NCBI GenBank assembly: GCA_963762735.1
Contig: CAVXMG010000003.1
Location: 1 to 64,000 of the forward strand
DNA: 64,000 nucleotides
From: DASXKD01 sp963762735
GTDB taxonomy: Bacteria; Actinomycetota; Actinomycetes; Streptosporangiales; Streptosporangiaceae
Direction: 5' to 3'
Made by a program: the position numbers and the translations under genes. Below, in pieces: positions 24,963 through 33,577 of the stretch (positions are counted from its first letter, which is position 1; each line of letters starts with the position of its first letter). The notes under the pieces are model-generated. The model was not told where the DNA came from. It searched no databases and saw only the letters and a list, made by a program, of their open reading frames with translations.

Positions 24963-25072
24963 GGGCGCCTCCTTCAGTGAGCACCCTGACCGGAGAGCAT
25001 TCTCATGTACGCCCGCGTGGATGACAAGAGACCACAGCCAACCAGGTCGGCGGGTGGTGATTTTGACGGTGC

Positions 25073-26608
25073 TCAGGTCGCCGGGCCGGCGGCCCTGTCT
25101 TCCTCCAGCCAGCCGCCGAGCCGGTAGTAGAGGTCTTCCCCGTAACTGGTCGGGAGGGGATCTTTCGCCGCGAGCTTGTAGTTGCGGCGCCCGTCGGCCA
25201 AGCGCTCGGCCCTGAGGAACAGGGTGGCGGCTGCGTGCTGTTGGTGGAAGCGGTCGGCGAGGCCGAACCGGTGGGTGACGAAGAACACCTTGATGCCCGC
25301 ATCGAGCAGGGCGCCGACGATCTGGTAGCCGATCTCGGATCCTTCACGCTCGTTGGTGCCGGCGAAGGACTCGTTGAACAGCATCAGGCTGTGCGGCCAG
25401 ATCCGGGCGGCGATGCCACTCATCCGCTTGAGCTCGTCATCCAGCCGCCCGCTGGTCATACTGGCATCCTCTCCCCGGATGAAGTGGGTGAAGATCCCGC
25501 GGGTCACGTTCGCCTGGTAGGACTGCGCAGTGACAAACAGGCCGCATTGCATCATGAGCTGGGCCACGCCGACGCTACGCAGGAAGGTCGATTTCCCTCC
25601 GGAGTTGGCACCGGTGATGATGATCAGCGGTTTCCCGTCGGCTTGCACGCAGTTGCCGGTGACCGGGGCCCGGGACTGCAGTTCCAGGCAGGCGTCGCGC
25701 AGGTCGGTACACGAGAAGACGGGCGGTGACGCCTGCGCGGGGTCGGGAAACGTGACCGCGGCCCCTTTGGCTTCCAGCCGGTCGGCGAGGTTGAGGCAAC
25801 TGACGTAGAAGCCGAGTTCGGCTCGCAGCATGGTGAAGTAGCTGCCGATGTGGTCCGCGGACTGGGCGGCCGCGTTGGCGACCAGGTTGATGCCCCGGCT
25901 AGTGAGGTCGGCCAGGATCTGGCCGCCGGCCTCGTCGCGGGGCGAGATTGTGAACGAGTAGGCCATGCGCGGCCCGATGCCCAGCCGTTCGGTCCACCGT
26001 CGCCGGGCCAGGCCGGGGTCGCGGAGCACGAAGCCGATCCCGCTGTTGTCCCGGTCAAGTGCGGCGCTGATCAGCACCCCGGCGCGGAAACGCAGCTGCT
26101 TGAGGTGGTTGCTGATCTCCTCGAAGTACTCGTCGTCCAGCTCGCGGTGCAGTGTAGCGAACAGCGTACGCATCCCGTCGGAGCGGAATTCGTCCCCGTG
26201 GTCGTCGGCGATCCGTCGCAACTGCCGCAGGCGGGTTACGTAGCCTTCCAGATGGCTGACCGCACCAGACAGGTTGGACGTCGCGTTCTGGTAGGTGCCC
26301 CCGTAGCCGCCCCACCACAGGTGCCTCCTATCCTCCAGGGCGCCGGTCGCGACCGTATACATGTCCCGGATGACGGCGGAGTGGGCGAGGCAGTCGGCCA
26401 GGACCCGCTGCCGGTAGCGGATGGCTTCGGGGTCGTGCAAGCAGGTGAGCAGGACCTTCGTGGCCACCCCGGCGAGGAACTTGTCGCCGGCGGCCATCGC
26501 GTCCAGCAGGGTGGCCAGCTCCAGGTCCTGGATCAGGTCCTCATAGCCGGCCGACAGGCCAGCCTCGAAGTCGAAGTCCCCGTCCGGGGAGAGGAGATAG
26601 GCCTTCAC
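25073..26608 (-). CDS. MutS-like ATPase, second of an adjacent pair
   Basis: 511 residues from GTG 26608, overlapping the preceding stop by GTGA. The C-terminal 200 residues are a MutS-type ABC ATPase: Walker A GANSGGKST (333-341), then the signature-like SMTSGRLDDELKRM, Walker B LMLFNESFAGTNEREG and FFVTHRFG. About 300 helical residues precede it in place of the mismatch-binding and connector domains. It therefore resembles the short MutS-related subfamilies and is unlikely to do classical mismatch repair. A longer frame starts upstream inside the neighbour but is not protein-like there. Confidence 0.85.
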   Translation of the reverse strand: MKAYLLSPDGDFDFEAGLSAGYEDLIQDLELATLLDAMAAGDKFLAGVATKVLLTCLHDPEAIRYRQRVLADCLAHSAVIRDMYTVATGALEDRRHLWWGGYGGTYQNATSNLSGAVSHLEGYVTRLRQLRRIADDHGDEFRSDGMRTLFATLHRELDDEYFEEISNHLKQLRFRAGVLISAALDRDNSGIGFVLRDPGLARRRWTERLGIGPRMAYSFTISPRDEAGGQILADLTSRGINLVANAAAQSADHIGSYFTMLRAELGFYVSCLNLADRLEAKGAAVTFPDPAQASPPVFSCTDLRDACLELQSRAPVTGNCVQADGKPLIIITGANSGGKSTFLRSVGVAQLMMQCGLFVTAQSYQANVTRGIFTHFIRGEDASMTSGRLDDELKRMSGIAARIWPHSLMLFNESFAGTNEREGSEIGYQIVGALLDAGIKVFFVTHRFGLADRFHQQHAAATLFLRAERLADGRRNYKLAAKDPLPTSYGEDLYYRLGGWLEEDRAAGPAT

Positions 26609-28164
26609 GGCGTGAGCCTGCCGCGGAGCCGCTGATAGGTGAGGTCGTATTTCTCGGCGATGGCCAGCGCGTAGGCCAGGCCGTCGGCGGGCTTGCGGAC
26701 CACCTTGTAGGTGCGCTCGGCCGGGTTGTCCGGGACGATCGTGCTCATCACGCTGACCACCTGCTCCCCCAGCGAAGCAAGCTCGTCGACAAAGGTCACG
26801 TAGACGCACAATGCGTCCAGCCGCATGACCTTGGTCAGCAGCCTGGTTCCCAGAAAGCGGGCATCGTACAAGGTGGTGGAGGTGAAGATCTCGTTCAAGA
26901 GCACGACGCTGTCGCCGGTGGCCGCCTGCAGGATCTCCCCAATCCTGATCAGGTCGTCCTCCAGTTTCCCGCTCATCTCGGCCAGGTCGTCCTCCCGTTC
27001 GAAGTGAGTGAACAGGCGGTCAGGAAGAAACAGGCGGGCGGCGCTGCCCGGGACCGGGCAGCCTGCGGCGGCCAAGTGGTGGATCTGGCCGAAGGTCCGG
27101 GCGAAGGTCGTCTTACCGCCCTGGTTGGGGCCGGTCACGACGAAGATCCGCTCGCGGCCCTGCAGCTGGAAGTCGTTCGTGATCACCAGCGTGCGCGCCG
27201 CGACCAGCTTGTGCGCCAAGGCCAAGTCGAAGGTAGCGGTGGCGGAGACCTCTTTGGATGCGGCGGACACCTCTGGATAGCAGAACTCCAGCCCGGCGGC
27301 CCGGAGCGGCCTGATGTAGTCCAGGTAAGCGAGGTAGAACTGGAGTTCGGTGTTGGCGCGCCGGATTCCCTCGTCGAGGAACCCGGCGTGCCGGTCGCAG
27401 TACTCCTGCAGGGCGGTGAACTCCTCTGGAAACAGCCGGGCCACCAGCTCGAGGATCTGCGCGGCGATGTGATTCATCCCCGGCCACGCCCGGTACCGGA
27501 TCTGGTAGTCCTTGGCCGCTCCCTGCTTGAACCGCTCGAAGGTCTTCAGCACCGCAGCGCTGTAGTCGGCCTCATCCTGGCAACGGCTCACCTCGACCCG
27601 GTCGCCCCGGATCCGGGTGCAGTAGCGGATCTGTCCGAGGGCTTCCTTACGGTCCCGTGTATCGCTGGCCAGGGCAGTGAACTCGGCCGAGGCCACATAG
27701 GACGCCAGGTACTCCCGGAACGCGAGCAGGGCACGGGAGCTGACCGGTGCCGAGGCGAGGTGGCCGGCCAGGGAGGCCACGGCGTCGCAATAGATGGCCG
27801 CCGCGTCCAGCAGCCAGCCCTCCCGCTGGTAGCGGTAGCGCATCTCACCCAGCTGACGCAGGTGCGCGCGTACCTCGCCCATGCGGCCGGCGAAATGCTG
27901 CACCTGATCCAACAGGGCAGGGTCTTCCAGATCCCGGAAAACCCCTTGCCGATAGCGCACCGCGCCGACGTCACGCAGGCGGCTATAGAGGACCCTCGTA
28001 ATCAGGTCGCGCTCCTCGCGGTCACCCGCGACCGCCGCCACGATCTGATCCAGGTTCAGATCTCCCGCGAACGAGCGATCCTCGTCCTGCTCCCCGGCAT
28101 CCCGGCCCGCCGCCTCGTCGGCCAGCAAGCAGGGGACGTGACCCCAGCCTTCTGGCATGGTCAC
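26605..28164 (-). CDS. MutS-like ATPase, first of an adjacent pair
   Basis: 519 residues. The ATPase domain has Walker A GPNQGGKTT (345-353), AEMSGKLEDDLIRIGEIL as signature region, Walker B SVVLLNEIFTSTTLYDA and VYVTFVDELASL in place of the His switch. The N-terminal half is helical (levers and core of MutS) without DNA-mismatch domains. It overlaps the small gene upstream by GTGA and the second MutS-like gene downstream by GTGA, so all three are translated together. The two ATPases differ enough to form a heterodimer, which is inference. Confidence 0.85.
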   Translation of the reverse strand: MTMPEGWGHVPCLLADEAAGRDAGEQDEDRSFAGDLNLDQIVAAVAGDREERDLITRVLYSRLRDVGAVRYRQGVFRDLEDPALLDQVQHFAGRMGEVRAHLRQLGEMRYRYQREGWLLDAAAIYCDAVASLAGHLASAPVSSRALLAFREYLASYVASAEFTALASDTRDRKEALGQIRYCTRIRGDRVEVSRCQDEADYSAAVLKTFERFKQGAAKDYQIRYRAWPGMNHIAAQILELVARLFPEEFTALQEYCDRHAGFLDEGIRRANTELQFYLAYLDYIRPLRAAGLEFCYPEVSAASKEVSATATFDLALAHKLVAARTLVITNDFQLQGRERIFVVTGPNQGGKTTFARTFGQIHHLAAAGCPVPGSAARLFLPDRLFTHFEREDDLAEMSGKLEDDLIRIGEILQAATGDSVVLLNEIFTSTTLYDARFLGTRLLTKVMRLDALCVYVTFVDELASLGEQVVSVMSTIVPDNPAERTYKVVRKPADGLAYALAIAEKYDLTYQRLRGRLTP

Positions 28165-28340
28165 GTCCGGACCCTAGCGGCGGCCGGCCACTTAGCGCCC
28201 ACCTTGAGGCGCTCTCGGGATGCCAGCAAATCCGCCGAGGCGATCGCGCGGCCCTCCCAGCGGAAGGCGTAAATCGTCGTGTGGCACCCGAGGTCATTGC
28301 TGCTGCCCGGGCTCAGGCTCCTGGATGCTCGCCGCGCCAT
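28161..28340 (-). CDS. Small 59-residue protein coupled to the MutS-like pair
   Basis: ATG 28340 is preceded by AGGAGGT with 5 bases spacing, one of the best ribosome-binding sites in the window. The product starts MARRASRSLSPGSSNDLG and contains CHTTIYAFRWEGRAIASADLL, given as key parts YAFRWEGRAIA and LLASRERLKVG. It is basic, has no membrane segment and matches no family I know. The stop overlaps the GTG of the first MutS-like gene. The tight coupling suggests a partner or regulator of these ATPases. Confidence 0.6.
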   Translation of the reverse strand: MARRASRSLSPGSSNDLGCHTTIYAFRWEGRAIASADLLASRERLKVGAKWPAAARVRT

Positions 28341-28602
28341 GGGATACCTCCTGTATCCGGCCGCTAGGCGGTCAGTAGGAGCCATCAGCCATTCGAGGCG
28401 TCTCCGGCGAGCTCCATCGCCGTAATCCTGATTCTACGGTCCTGCTGGGGCGTGGCGGGACTCGCCGTGTGATGGGTAGCGCTGCTCGCGTCCCGGCTGG
28501 ATGCTTGCGGTCACCCCCCAGGTTCCTCGGTCACCCAGCCGGGGACCACCGGCCTCATGGCGTCACTGTCAGTCACCGGTGATCAGCCCTCGGCGCGGGC
28601 GT

Positions 28603-30447
28603 TCAGGTCGCGGGCTTCTGTTCGCCTTCCCAGGTAGTGGTGGCTTCGTTCAGCAGGGCGAGCACATGGCTCAGGGCCAGTTGGCGTGCGGCGAGTTCGT
28701 GGTCCAGGCGCCCAGCGTCCTCGGTCGTCGATTCCCTTGCCGTGGCCGCAGTATGCAGTGCGCTTTCCAACCGGAAGGTGCTCTCGGCATAACGTGCCCC
28801 GATCGCGCGCACGAGCTTACGGCTGGCCTCAGACAGCCGGTACTGCAGGTCTGCGCGGGCCCGGCCGATCTGCTGGGGTATGAGAGTTGCGGCCTCACGG
28901 TGCAGGTAGGCGCGCGCCCGGCGGCGCCCGGCCTCGCCGGGAAGCCGGGTGCGGATCGCCCCGGCCAGCAGCTCGGTTTGACCAGGCTGCCCGCTCGCCG
29001 GGTAGAAAAACCGCAGGTCAGGTGTCAGCCGTCCCCCGGGACCGGGCACGCTCAATACCAGTCCCAGCAGTTCGGCCGCCGCATGCCGGACAGCGTCCAG
29101 TTCGGCCTGCAAATCCCCGGTGAGCCGCTCGTCCAGCCGGGCCAGAGCCTGCTCGATCTGCTCTGCCTGCTGCTGGCGCCATTGTTCGGCAGCCTCAACG
29201 GCAAGTTCGCCGAGCCACTCCCGGCCGGTGCGCTGGATGTCGGCAGCCGGCGCTGACGCCAGCTCGCCCATCAGCAGAGCCTCCATCTGCCGTCTGACGC
29301 TGTCGGCGCTGTCCCGGATCGCCCGTTCGGCCGACGTGTTCAGATCCGCGAGCAGCCGGGCCGACTCAGCCTGCGCGAGGTCGACCGCGCCCTGGTGTCG
29401 CGTCCCGACCGCGGCCAGGCGGTCAGCGAATGCTTGCACGCGGTCGGCGGCGGAGCCGATCCGCGCCTGGGCGGCGTGGCGGGCTAGCACCGTTTCGTCC
29501 CGCATTGATTGCGCCATCCGGGTGGCATGTGTCGCCACCGACAGTCGCAGATCCATCTCCCGGCCCTGGTCCAGGTAGCGGGTGAAGTCGGCGGCGAACA
29601 CGGCGAAGCCCGGATCTCCGCCGCCGGACAGGGCCGCGCGGGCCGAGAGCGGATACACCGGGACCGGCCGCCCCGCTGCTTGTTCGGCGACCCGGACTGT
29701 GAACTGCCGGGCCTCGGCGAACTCACTGCCGCCGTCGGCGCTGAGGCTGGCCCGGGCGGCATCAGCGGCGCCAGTCCCGCCGCTGATGCCAGCCCCGGGA
29801 ACCGTCAGGCTGTCCGGGTGCGTGGTGTAGCCGGCCAGATAGTCGGCCTTGTTCAAGGCCACGAACATGGTGACCGACAGCCCAGCCACCTTTGACATCA
29901 GCTCCCGTTCACTGGCTGACACCGGCGGGTCGACGGTGAGCACGAACACCGCCGCGTCCATCGTCTCGAGCGCGGCTTCCGCCGCCACGCTGTTGTGCGA
30001 ATACACCGATCCGGTCCCTGGGGTATCCACCAGTTCCGCGCCGTGCGCCAGCACCGGCGCATCTACCACGACTGTGACCGACGCCAGGGCGCGGCGATTG
30101 CCGGGGTTTCCGCGTTCTGTCACAAGATCATCAAGCGCCGACAGCGGGAAGCTCTCCGTCCGGCCGTCGTGGAAGGCCGCGGCGGCGCCCTCATCTGTTC
30201 CGTAGCGGACCGTTGTTGCCAGCGCGGTCAGTGGCGTCACGCCCATCGGGAGCACCGGCCTGCCAAGCAGCGCGTTGACCAGGGTGCTCTTGCCGCGCTT
30301 GGCTTCCCCGACGACCAGCACCCGCAACCGCCGCTCCGCCAGCCGACCGCGCAGGATATCCACTGCCGCGCGGTCGTAGTCACCGCCGAGGGCAGCCAGT
30401 TCGGTCAGCGCCGCCAGCAACAGAGGTGGTTCACCCGGTACGTGCAT
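28603..30447 (-). CDS. Bacterial dynamin-like GTPase
   Basis: 614 residues from ATG 30447, with AGGAGG 4 bases upstream. The G domain shows G1 GEAKRGKST (47-55), a switch Thr in GVTPLTA, G3 DTPG (141-144) and G4 NKAD (199-202). Residues about 290-600 are helical and coiled (RVQAFADRLAAVGTRHQG, AEQWRQQQAEQIEQALARL) as in dynamin stalks. Bacterial dynamins bind and remodel membranes, in stress, sporulation or phage defence. No second dynamin lies beside it, unlike the paired DynA/DynB of streptomycetes. It is separated from the MutS-like operon by about 260 bases. Confidence 0.87.
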   Translation of the reverse strand: MHVPGEPPLLLAALTELAALGGDYDRAAVDILRGRLAERRLRVLVVGEAKRGKSTLVNALLGRPVLPMGVTPLTALATTVRYGTDEGAAAAFHDGRTESFPLSALDDLVTERGNPGNRRALASVTVVVDAPVLAHGAELVDTPGTGSVYSHNSVAAEAALETMDAAVFVLTVDPPVSASERELMSKVAGLSVTMFVALNKADYLAGYTTHPDSLTVPGAGISGGTGAADAARASLSADGGSEFAEARQFTVRVAEQAAGRPVPVYPLSARAALSGGGDPGFAVFAADFTRYLDQGREMDLRLSVATHATRMAQSMRDETVLARHAAQARIGSAADRVQAFADRLAAVGTRHQGAVDLAQAESARLLADLNTSAERAIRDSADSVRRQMEALLMGELASAPAADIQRTGREWLGELAVEAAEQWRQQQAEQIEQALARLDERLTGDLQAELDAVRHAAAELLGLVLSVPGPGGRLTPDLRFFYPASGQPGQTELLAGAIRTRLPGEAGRRRARAYLHREAATLIPQQIGRARADLQYRLSEASRKLVRAIGARYAESTFRLESALHTAATARESTTEDAGRLDHELAARQLALSHVLALLNEATTTWEGEQKPAT

Positions 30448-30824
30448 GCGGCCTCCTACCTCACCAGGTAGGGACCATTGGCGGCTGCGCCGCGATTACC
30501 GGCGAGCCCCTCCGCCGTGGGTTCAGCGTACCGAAGCCAGGAATGCCGGCTGGCCAGTCGGCCTGTCTGAGCGCCCTCACCAGCCAGCCAAACCTGTGCG
30601 CTCAGGCCGATTGACAAACATAGGAGCGTCCGATTGCCCGCCTGCCGCCTGCCGCGAGCCCGGCCGCCAGGCTCGTGGTCACAACCTCAATCCCGCCTTC
30701 GGCGCGTTAGTGCGATCGGCTTCGCCGAGCATTGCCCGGCACCCACTCTCTCGAATTTGGCGGCCATAAGGACGATGGGCAGACCAGGAGTTAGCCAGGA
30801 GGGCGGGCACCGGCAGTGCCTTGC
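30448..30824. other. Intergenic stretch without a supported gene
   Basis: About 375 bases upstream of the dynamin gene. Open frames here are short and lack ribosome-binding sites. I see no structured element. Confidence 0.4.
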
Positions 30825-31278
30825 TCAGCGTCGTCGTACCGCATAGTCAGCGGCGGTGCCGAAGACCAGAATGCCGTAAATGCCAAGTGGTACGGCCGCC
30901 GCGGGCCCGAACGCTGTGGCGGCGATGCCTGCTGCCACGGCGAAGTCCCGCATGGCGGTCGGCAGCACGATCGCGATACGCCGTTTGGACGGCACGCCGA
31001 TTGCGAGCAGCCAGCCGAGCCCGGTCCCGGCAGCCAAGTACAGCAGGAGGGCGATGACGACGCGGGCGTCAGCCCTGCACCTGGAGTTCGCTCGCAACCT
31101 CCCAGAGCAGTGCGAGGAGGCTCACGGTTCCAAGGACTCTTACCAGCGGTTGCTCGCGTCCGCTGAAAGGATCGATGGTGCGCACCGCCGAGCCCGCTGC
31201 GAGAGGCAGCGCAACTACCAGGGCCAGGGTGAAGCGGATCCGGAACCAGGCCAGGCCGTACTGCGGTTTCTCGATCAC
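30825..31278 (-). pseudogene. Broken membrane transporter, possibly BASS-like
   Basis: Two overlapping minus-strand frames each encode membrane helices: 31069-31278 (FTLALVVALPLAAGSAV, VLGTVSLLALLWEVAS) and 30825-31097 (VIALLLYLAAGTGLGWLLAI, then LPTAMRDFAVAAGIAATAFG). The second resembles the C-terminal repeat of bile-acid:Na+ symporter family proteins. A frame change near 31075 would join them, but the sum is still about half the family length, so the front is also missing. It ends near the second tRNA scar. Confidence 0.35.
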
Positions 31279-31469
31279 GATCTCCTGCGCGGCGGGCCGG
31301 CCGCGCGGTTAGGCCACCGCACGGTAGCTCAACAGTGCCCGCTGGCGATCCAGCCCCTCGTTGGCCCGAATCGCCCGTCCCCGGAGTGCCGATGAGTTCC
31401 GGTTCGTGACAGCCACCACCCGCCTGTGCGGGCAGATCCCGCCAACGAACTGCCAACGGATGATCAAGA

Positions 31470-31499
31470 AGGCCTGACCGCCTTCTGGCGATCAGGCCT
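31470..31499 (-). terminator. tRNA-associated terminator, copy 2
   Basis: AGGCCTGACCGCC and GGCGATCAGGCCT form 13-bp arms with one mismatch around TTCT. Same position relative to the tRNA fragment as in copies 1 and 3. The upstream 150 bases are also similar to those before copy 1 (for example GGCCCGAATCG). Confidence 0.55.
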
Positions 31500-31519
31500 C
31501 TGACCTGGACTTCCTGGTC

Positions 31520-31567
31520 TGGTAGCGGGGGCGGGATTTGAACCCGCGACCTCTGGGTTATGAGCAC
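31520..31567 (-). pseudogene. 3' half of tRNA-Met(CAU), attachment-site scar 2
   Basis: The minus strand reads from CTCATAA (anticodon CAU) through the T arm to CCCCGCTACCA, with CCA encoded. No D arm or 5' acceptor strand is present. The sequence replacing the 5' half (GGGTTGAACCGTGCCG) is shared with copy 3 and, less well, copy 1, and so belongs to the integrated element. Confidence 0.75.
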
Positions 31568-31630
31568 AGCGCGGCACGGTTCAACCCAGCCCGGCCCTCG
31601 CCGGCACTAATCGCCGAGGCGGCACAAAGC

Positions 31631-31645
31631 GACTACCATGTAGTC
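31631..31645. promoter_or_regulatory. Candidate autoregulatory operator of the toxin-antitoxin pair
   Basis: GACTAC-CAT-GTAGTC is a perfect palindrome ending directly before the antitoxin ATG at 31646. No ribosome-binding site fits in front of the start, so the mRNA may be leaderless. Confidence 0.45.
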
Positions 31646-32092
31646 ATGAGCAAACGTGCCGCGACACCAGTCCGGTTCGACGCCGCAGTGGCGGAGCGGC
31701 TGTCCTCCTTCGTCGCCGCCAATCCGGGCATGTCCTTGTCGTCGGCGGCGAACAGGCTCGTCGACGAGGCTCTGCGGGTCAGTGAGCATCCCGGCATTGT
31801 GTTCCGGCCCGGTCCCACCGGGCGGCGCGCCAGCCTGGCTGGCGGGCCCGATGTCTGGGAAGCCGTCCGTGCGATCAAGTCCGCCCGGGCGGCAGAACCT
31901 GGGCTGGCCGAGGATGACCTGCTCGCCATGGTGGCCGGCAACACCGGCGTGCCGGTGCGGCTCCTGCGCACCGCCATCCGGTACTGGGCCTCCTACCCCG
32001 CTGAAATCGATGCCGAGATCGCCGCCGCTGACCGAGCCGAGGAACTCGCCGAACAAGCCTGGCAGCGTGAGCAGCGGCTGCTCGCCGGATAA
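31646..32092 (+). CDS. Antitoxin with N-terminal RHH-like and DUF433-like regions
   Basis: 148 residues. The first 50 (TPVRFDAAVAERLSSFVAAN, SLSSAANRLVDEALR) look like a ribbon-helix-helix DNA-binding domain. The rest (HPGIVFRPGPTGRRASLAGG, then DVWEAVRAIKSA and AAIRYWASYP-like segments) resembles the DUF433/VapB-like domain found with DUF5615 toxins. It is followed after 5 bases by the toxin gene. It should repress its own promoter through the palindrome at the start codon. The pair sits between the second tRNA scar and its satellite repeat, as expected of an element-stabilising module. Confidence 0.75.
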   Translation: MSKRAATPVRFDAAVAERLSSFVAANPGMSLSSAANRLVDEALRVSEHPGIVFRPGPTGRRASLAGGPDVWEAVRAIKSARAAEPGLAEDDLLAMVAGNTGVPVRLLRTAIRYWASYPAEIDAEIAAADRAEELAEQAWQREQRLLAG

Positions 32093-32097
32093 CAAAG

Positions 32098-32466
32098 GTG
32101 AGCTTTCCACTGCTGCTGGATGAGATGTTGTCCGGCAACATCGCCGGTGAACTCCGGTCCAAGGGGCACGATGTGCTCGCCGTCGTCGCCGGACCCGCGC
32201 TGCTCGCCCTGCCCGATGACCAGATACTGGCGCACGCCACCGCCACAGGCCGCGCCCTGGTCACCGCCAACATCAAGGACTTCATCCCCCTCGATGCCCA
32301 GTACCGGGCCGCCGGCCAGGCCCACGCCGGGCTGATCTTCATCTCCGCCAAGACCTTCCGCCAAGACCGCGCCTGCACCGCCGCCATCACCGGCGCCCTG
32401 TCCGCATTCCCCGGCCAGGATCCCGGCCTGCAACCAGGCCAGGTGATCTTCCTCCCCCGCCAGTAA
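32098..32466 (+). CDS. DUF5615 PIN-like toxin
   Basis: 122 residues from GTG 32098 (AAAGGT region upstream). FPLLLDEMLSGNIAGELRSKG carries the first PIN acidic residue; LPDDQILAHATATGRALVTANIKDF carries the second and third (D-D-x-I-L and N-x-x-D-F), typical of DUF5615/Mut7-C-like PIN toxins. Such toxins are presumed RNases. Length is normal for the family. Encoded directly after its antitoxin. Confidence 0.8.
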   Translation: MSFPLLLDEMLSGNIAGELRSKGHDVLAVVAGPALLALPDDQILAHATATGRALVTANIKDFIPLDAQYRAAGQAHAGLIFISAKTFRQDRACTAAITGALSAFPGQDPGLQPGQVIFLPRQ

Positions 32467-32966
32467 CACCCGGGCCGCCGCGCAGGCAGCACACCAGCGC
32501 CTTCTGCGCCTCACGCCGGACAAGGGCCCACGGGTGATCGAGCAGGCGTTCGACGGCTCTCCGCGGTAACAGTCCACCGAGCGGCGTCACGGGGCAGCGT
32601 CTTCGAGCAGGCCGCAAGCACACCGCCGCCGCCGAGCCAGCCCGAGGCTGAAACCGCCGAACGCTGATCGTGGAGTGCCGGTGAGGGCCCGTTGTGACGG
32701 CCGCCAGCGGCCTCTGCCCGGATCGCGCAGGCATTGTCCGCCAACGAACCGCCACCCGATGATCAACAAGGCAGGCACTTACCGCCGTCGATGAAAGCAC
32801 CCGAGCCAGGCCCAGATTCATGAAGGCCCGCTCATGTGGCCCTGGGCGAGGGCAACGGCGGCCACCCCTGCCGACCGATCGCTGCCCCGTGACGCAACAG
32901 AACCTATGTCACAGAAAGTGAATGAGTTCCAGGCAGCAACCACCGCCGCGACCGCACCGAACGACT
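32467..32966. repeat. Gene-free repeat region with satellite repeat copy 2 (32908-32947)
   Basis: Bases 32660-32770 (GGAGTGCCGGTGAGGG, GACGGCCGCCAGCGGCC, CGCCAACGAACCGCCA, GATGATCAACAAGGC) are a degenerate further copy of the sequence found just before tRNA scars 1 and 2, but no tRNA fragment follows. The 40-bp satellite repeat is at 32908-32947. The toxin-antitoxin module appears to lie inside a duplicated end region. Confidence 0.5.
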
Positions 32967-33029
32967 GATACACGGGTGATCATCCCCGCATATCGGATCG
33001 AAAAATCTAGCGAGGATCACCCGTGTATC
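32967..33029. repeat. Palindromic intergenic element, copy 2
   Basis: Perfect 15-bp inverted arms: GATACACGGGTGATC (32967-32981) and GATCACCCGTGTATC (33015-33029). The centre contains CCCCGCATATC and CTAGCGAG. In reverse complement it matches 6517-6574, so it is a dispersed element. Confidence 0.65.
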
Positions 33030-33031
33030 TT

Positions 33032-33081
33032 GCGTTATACGCCCGAAGGGCTTGGGTGATCTTCGATCACCCGTATAACGC
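33032..33081. repeat. Nested palindrome next to copy 2
   Basis: GCGTTATACG (33032-33041) pairs with CGTATAACGC (33072-33081), and inside GGGTGATC-TTC-GATCACCC (33054-33072) forms a second perfect hairpin using the same GGGTGATC arm as the neighbouring element. The two palindromes together span about 115 bases. Confidence 0.6.
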
Positions 33082-33337
33082 CGATTACGCGCGGGTGGTT
33101 GGTGGCATGCTCGACAGGCCTGAGTGCACAGAACAGCGCGTTCTGGCTGGGCTCGGCTCGCCGGGTGGCGCAGGCCGGGGCGTCAGCTTGCCTTAGGTCT
33201 TCATCTGTCCCGCAGGATCGCCAGCGTGCCGGTTACCGGTGGCTGGTGGCGGCGGAGAGGGCGGTTTGCACGATGGCAAAGAGGGGTTTCCCGGGGTCGG
33301 AGTTGGTGGCTATCACCACGGGGATCGTCCCGGCGAG

Positions 33338-33577
33338 GGCGTCGTTGGGGTCGTTCTTGTTGGTGTCGCCGGCCTGTAGCAGCCGCACCCGGGCGGCCAG
33401 CTTGGGCTGCACGTCCAGCACCCGCTCCCCGGCCATGACCAGTTGCTGGGCCAGCAGGTGCCCCAGCCCGCCGGCGCCCTCCACCGCCCAGGTCCGCTCC
33501 GGCCACGCCGTTGCCCACGCCACCAGCTTGTCCGCCTGGGCCGCGGACGCGCGCACCCGCAGCTCACCCAGCGGCTC
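33338..33577 (-). pseudogene. IS110-family transposase remnant
   Basis: About 80 residues (EPLGELRVRASAAQADKLVA, PERTWAVEGAGGLGHLLAQQ, VLDVQPKLAARVRLLQAGD, NKNDPNDA) match residues 25-105 of the intact IS110 transposase at 50707-51927. Both ends are missing: it is fused in frame to a sigma-factor remnant at its front and runs into unrelated sequence after NDPNDA. Confidence 0.75.

Noticed and set aside
28935..28960. A fourth copy of the leader motif (TCGCCGGGAAGCCGGGTGCG)
   Set aside because: It lies inside the dynamin coding sequence, lacks the flanking GTCAGGTG and TCGGC, and has no promoter.
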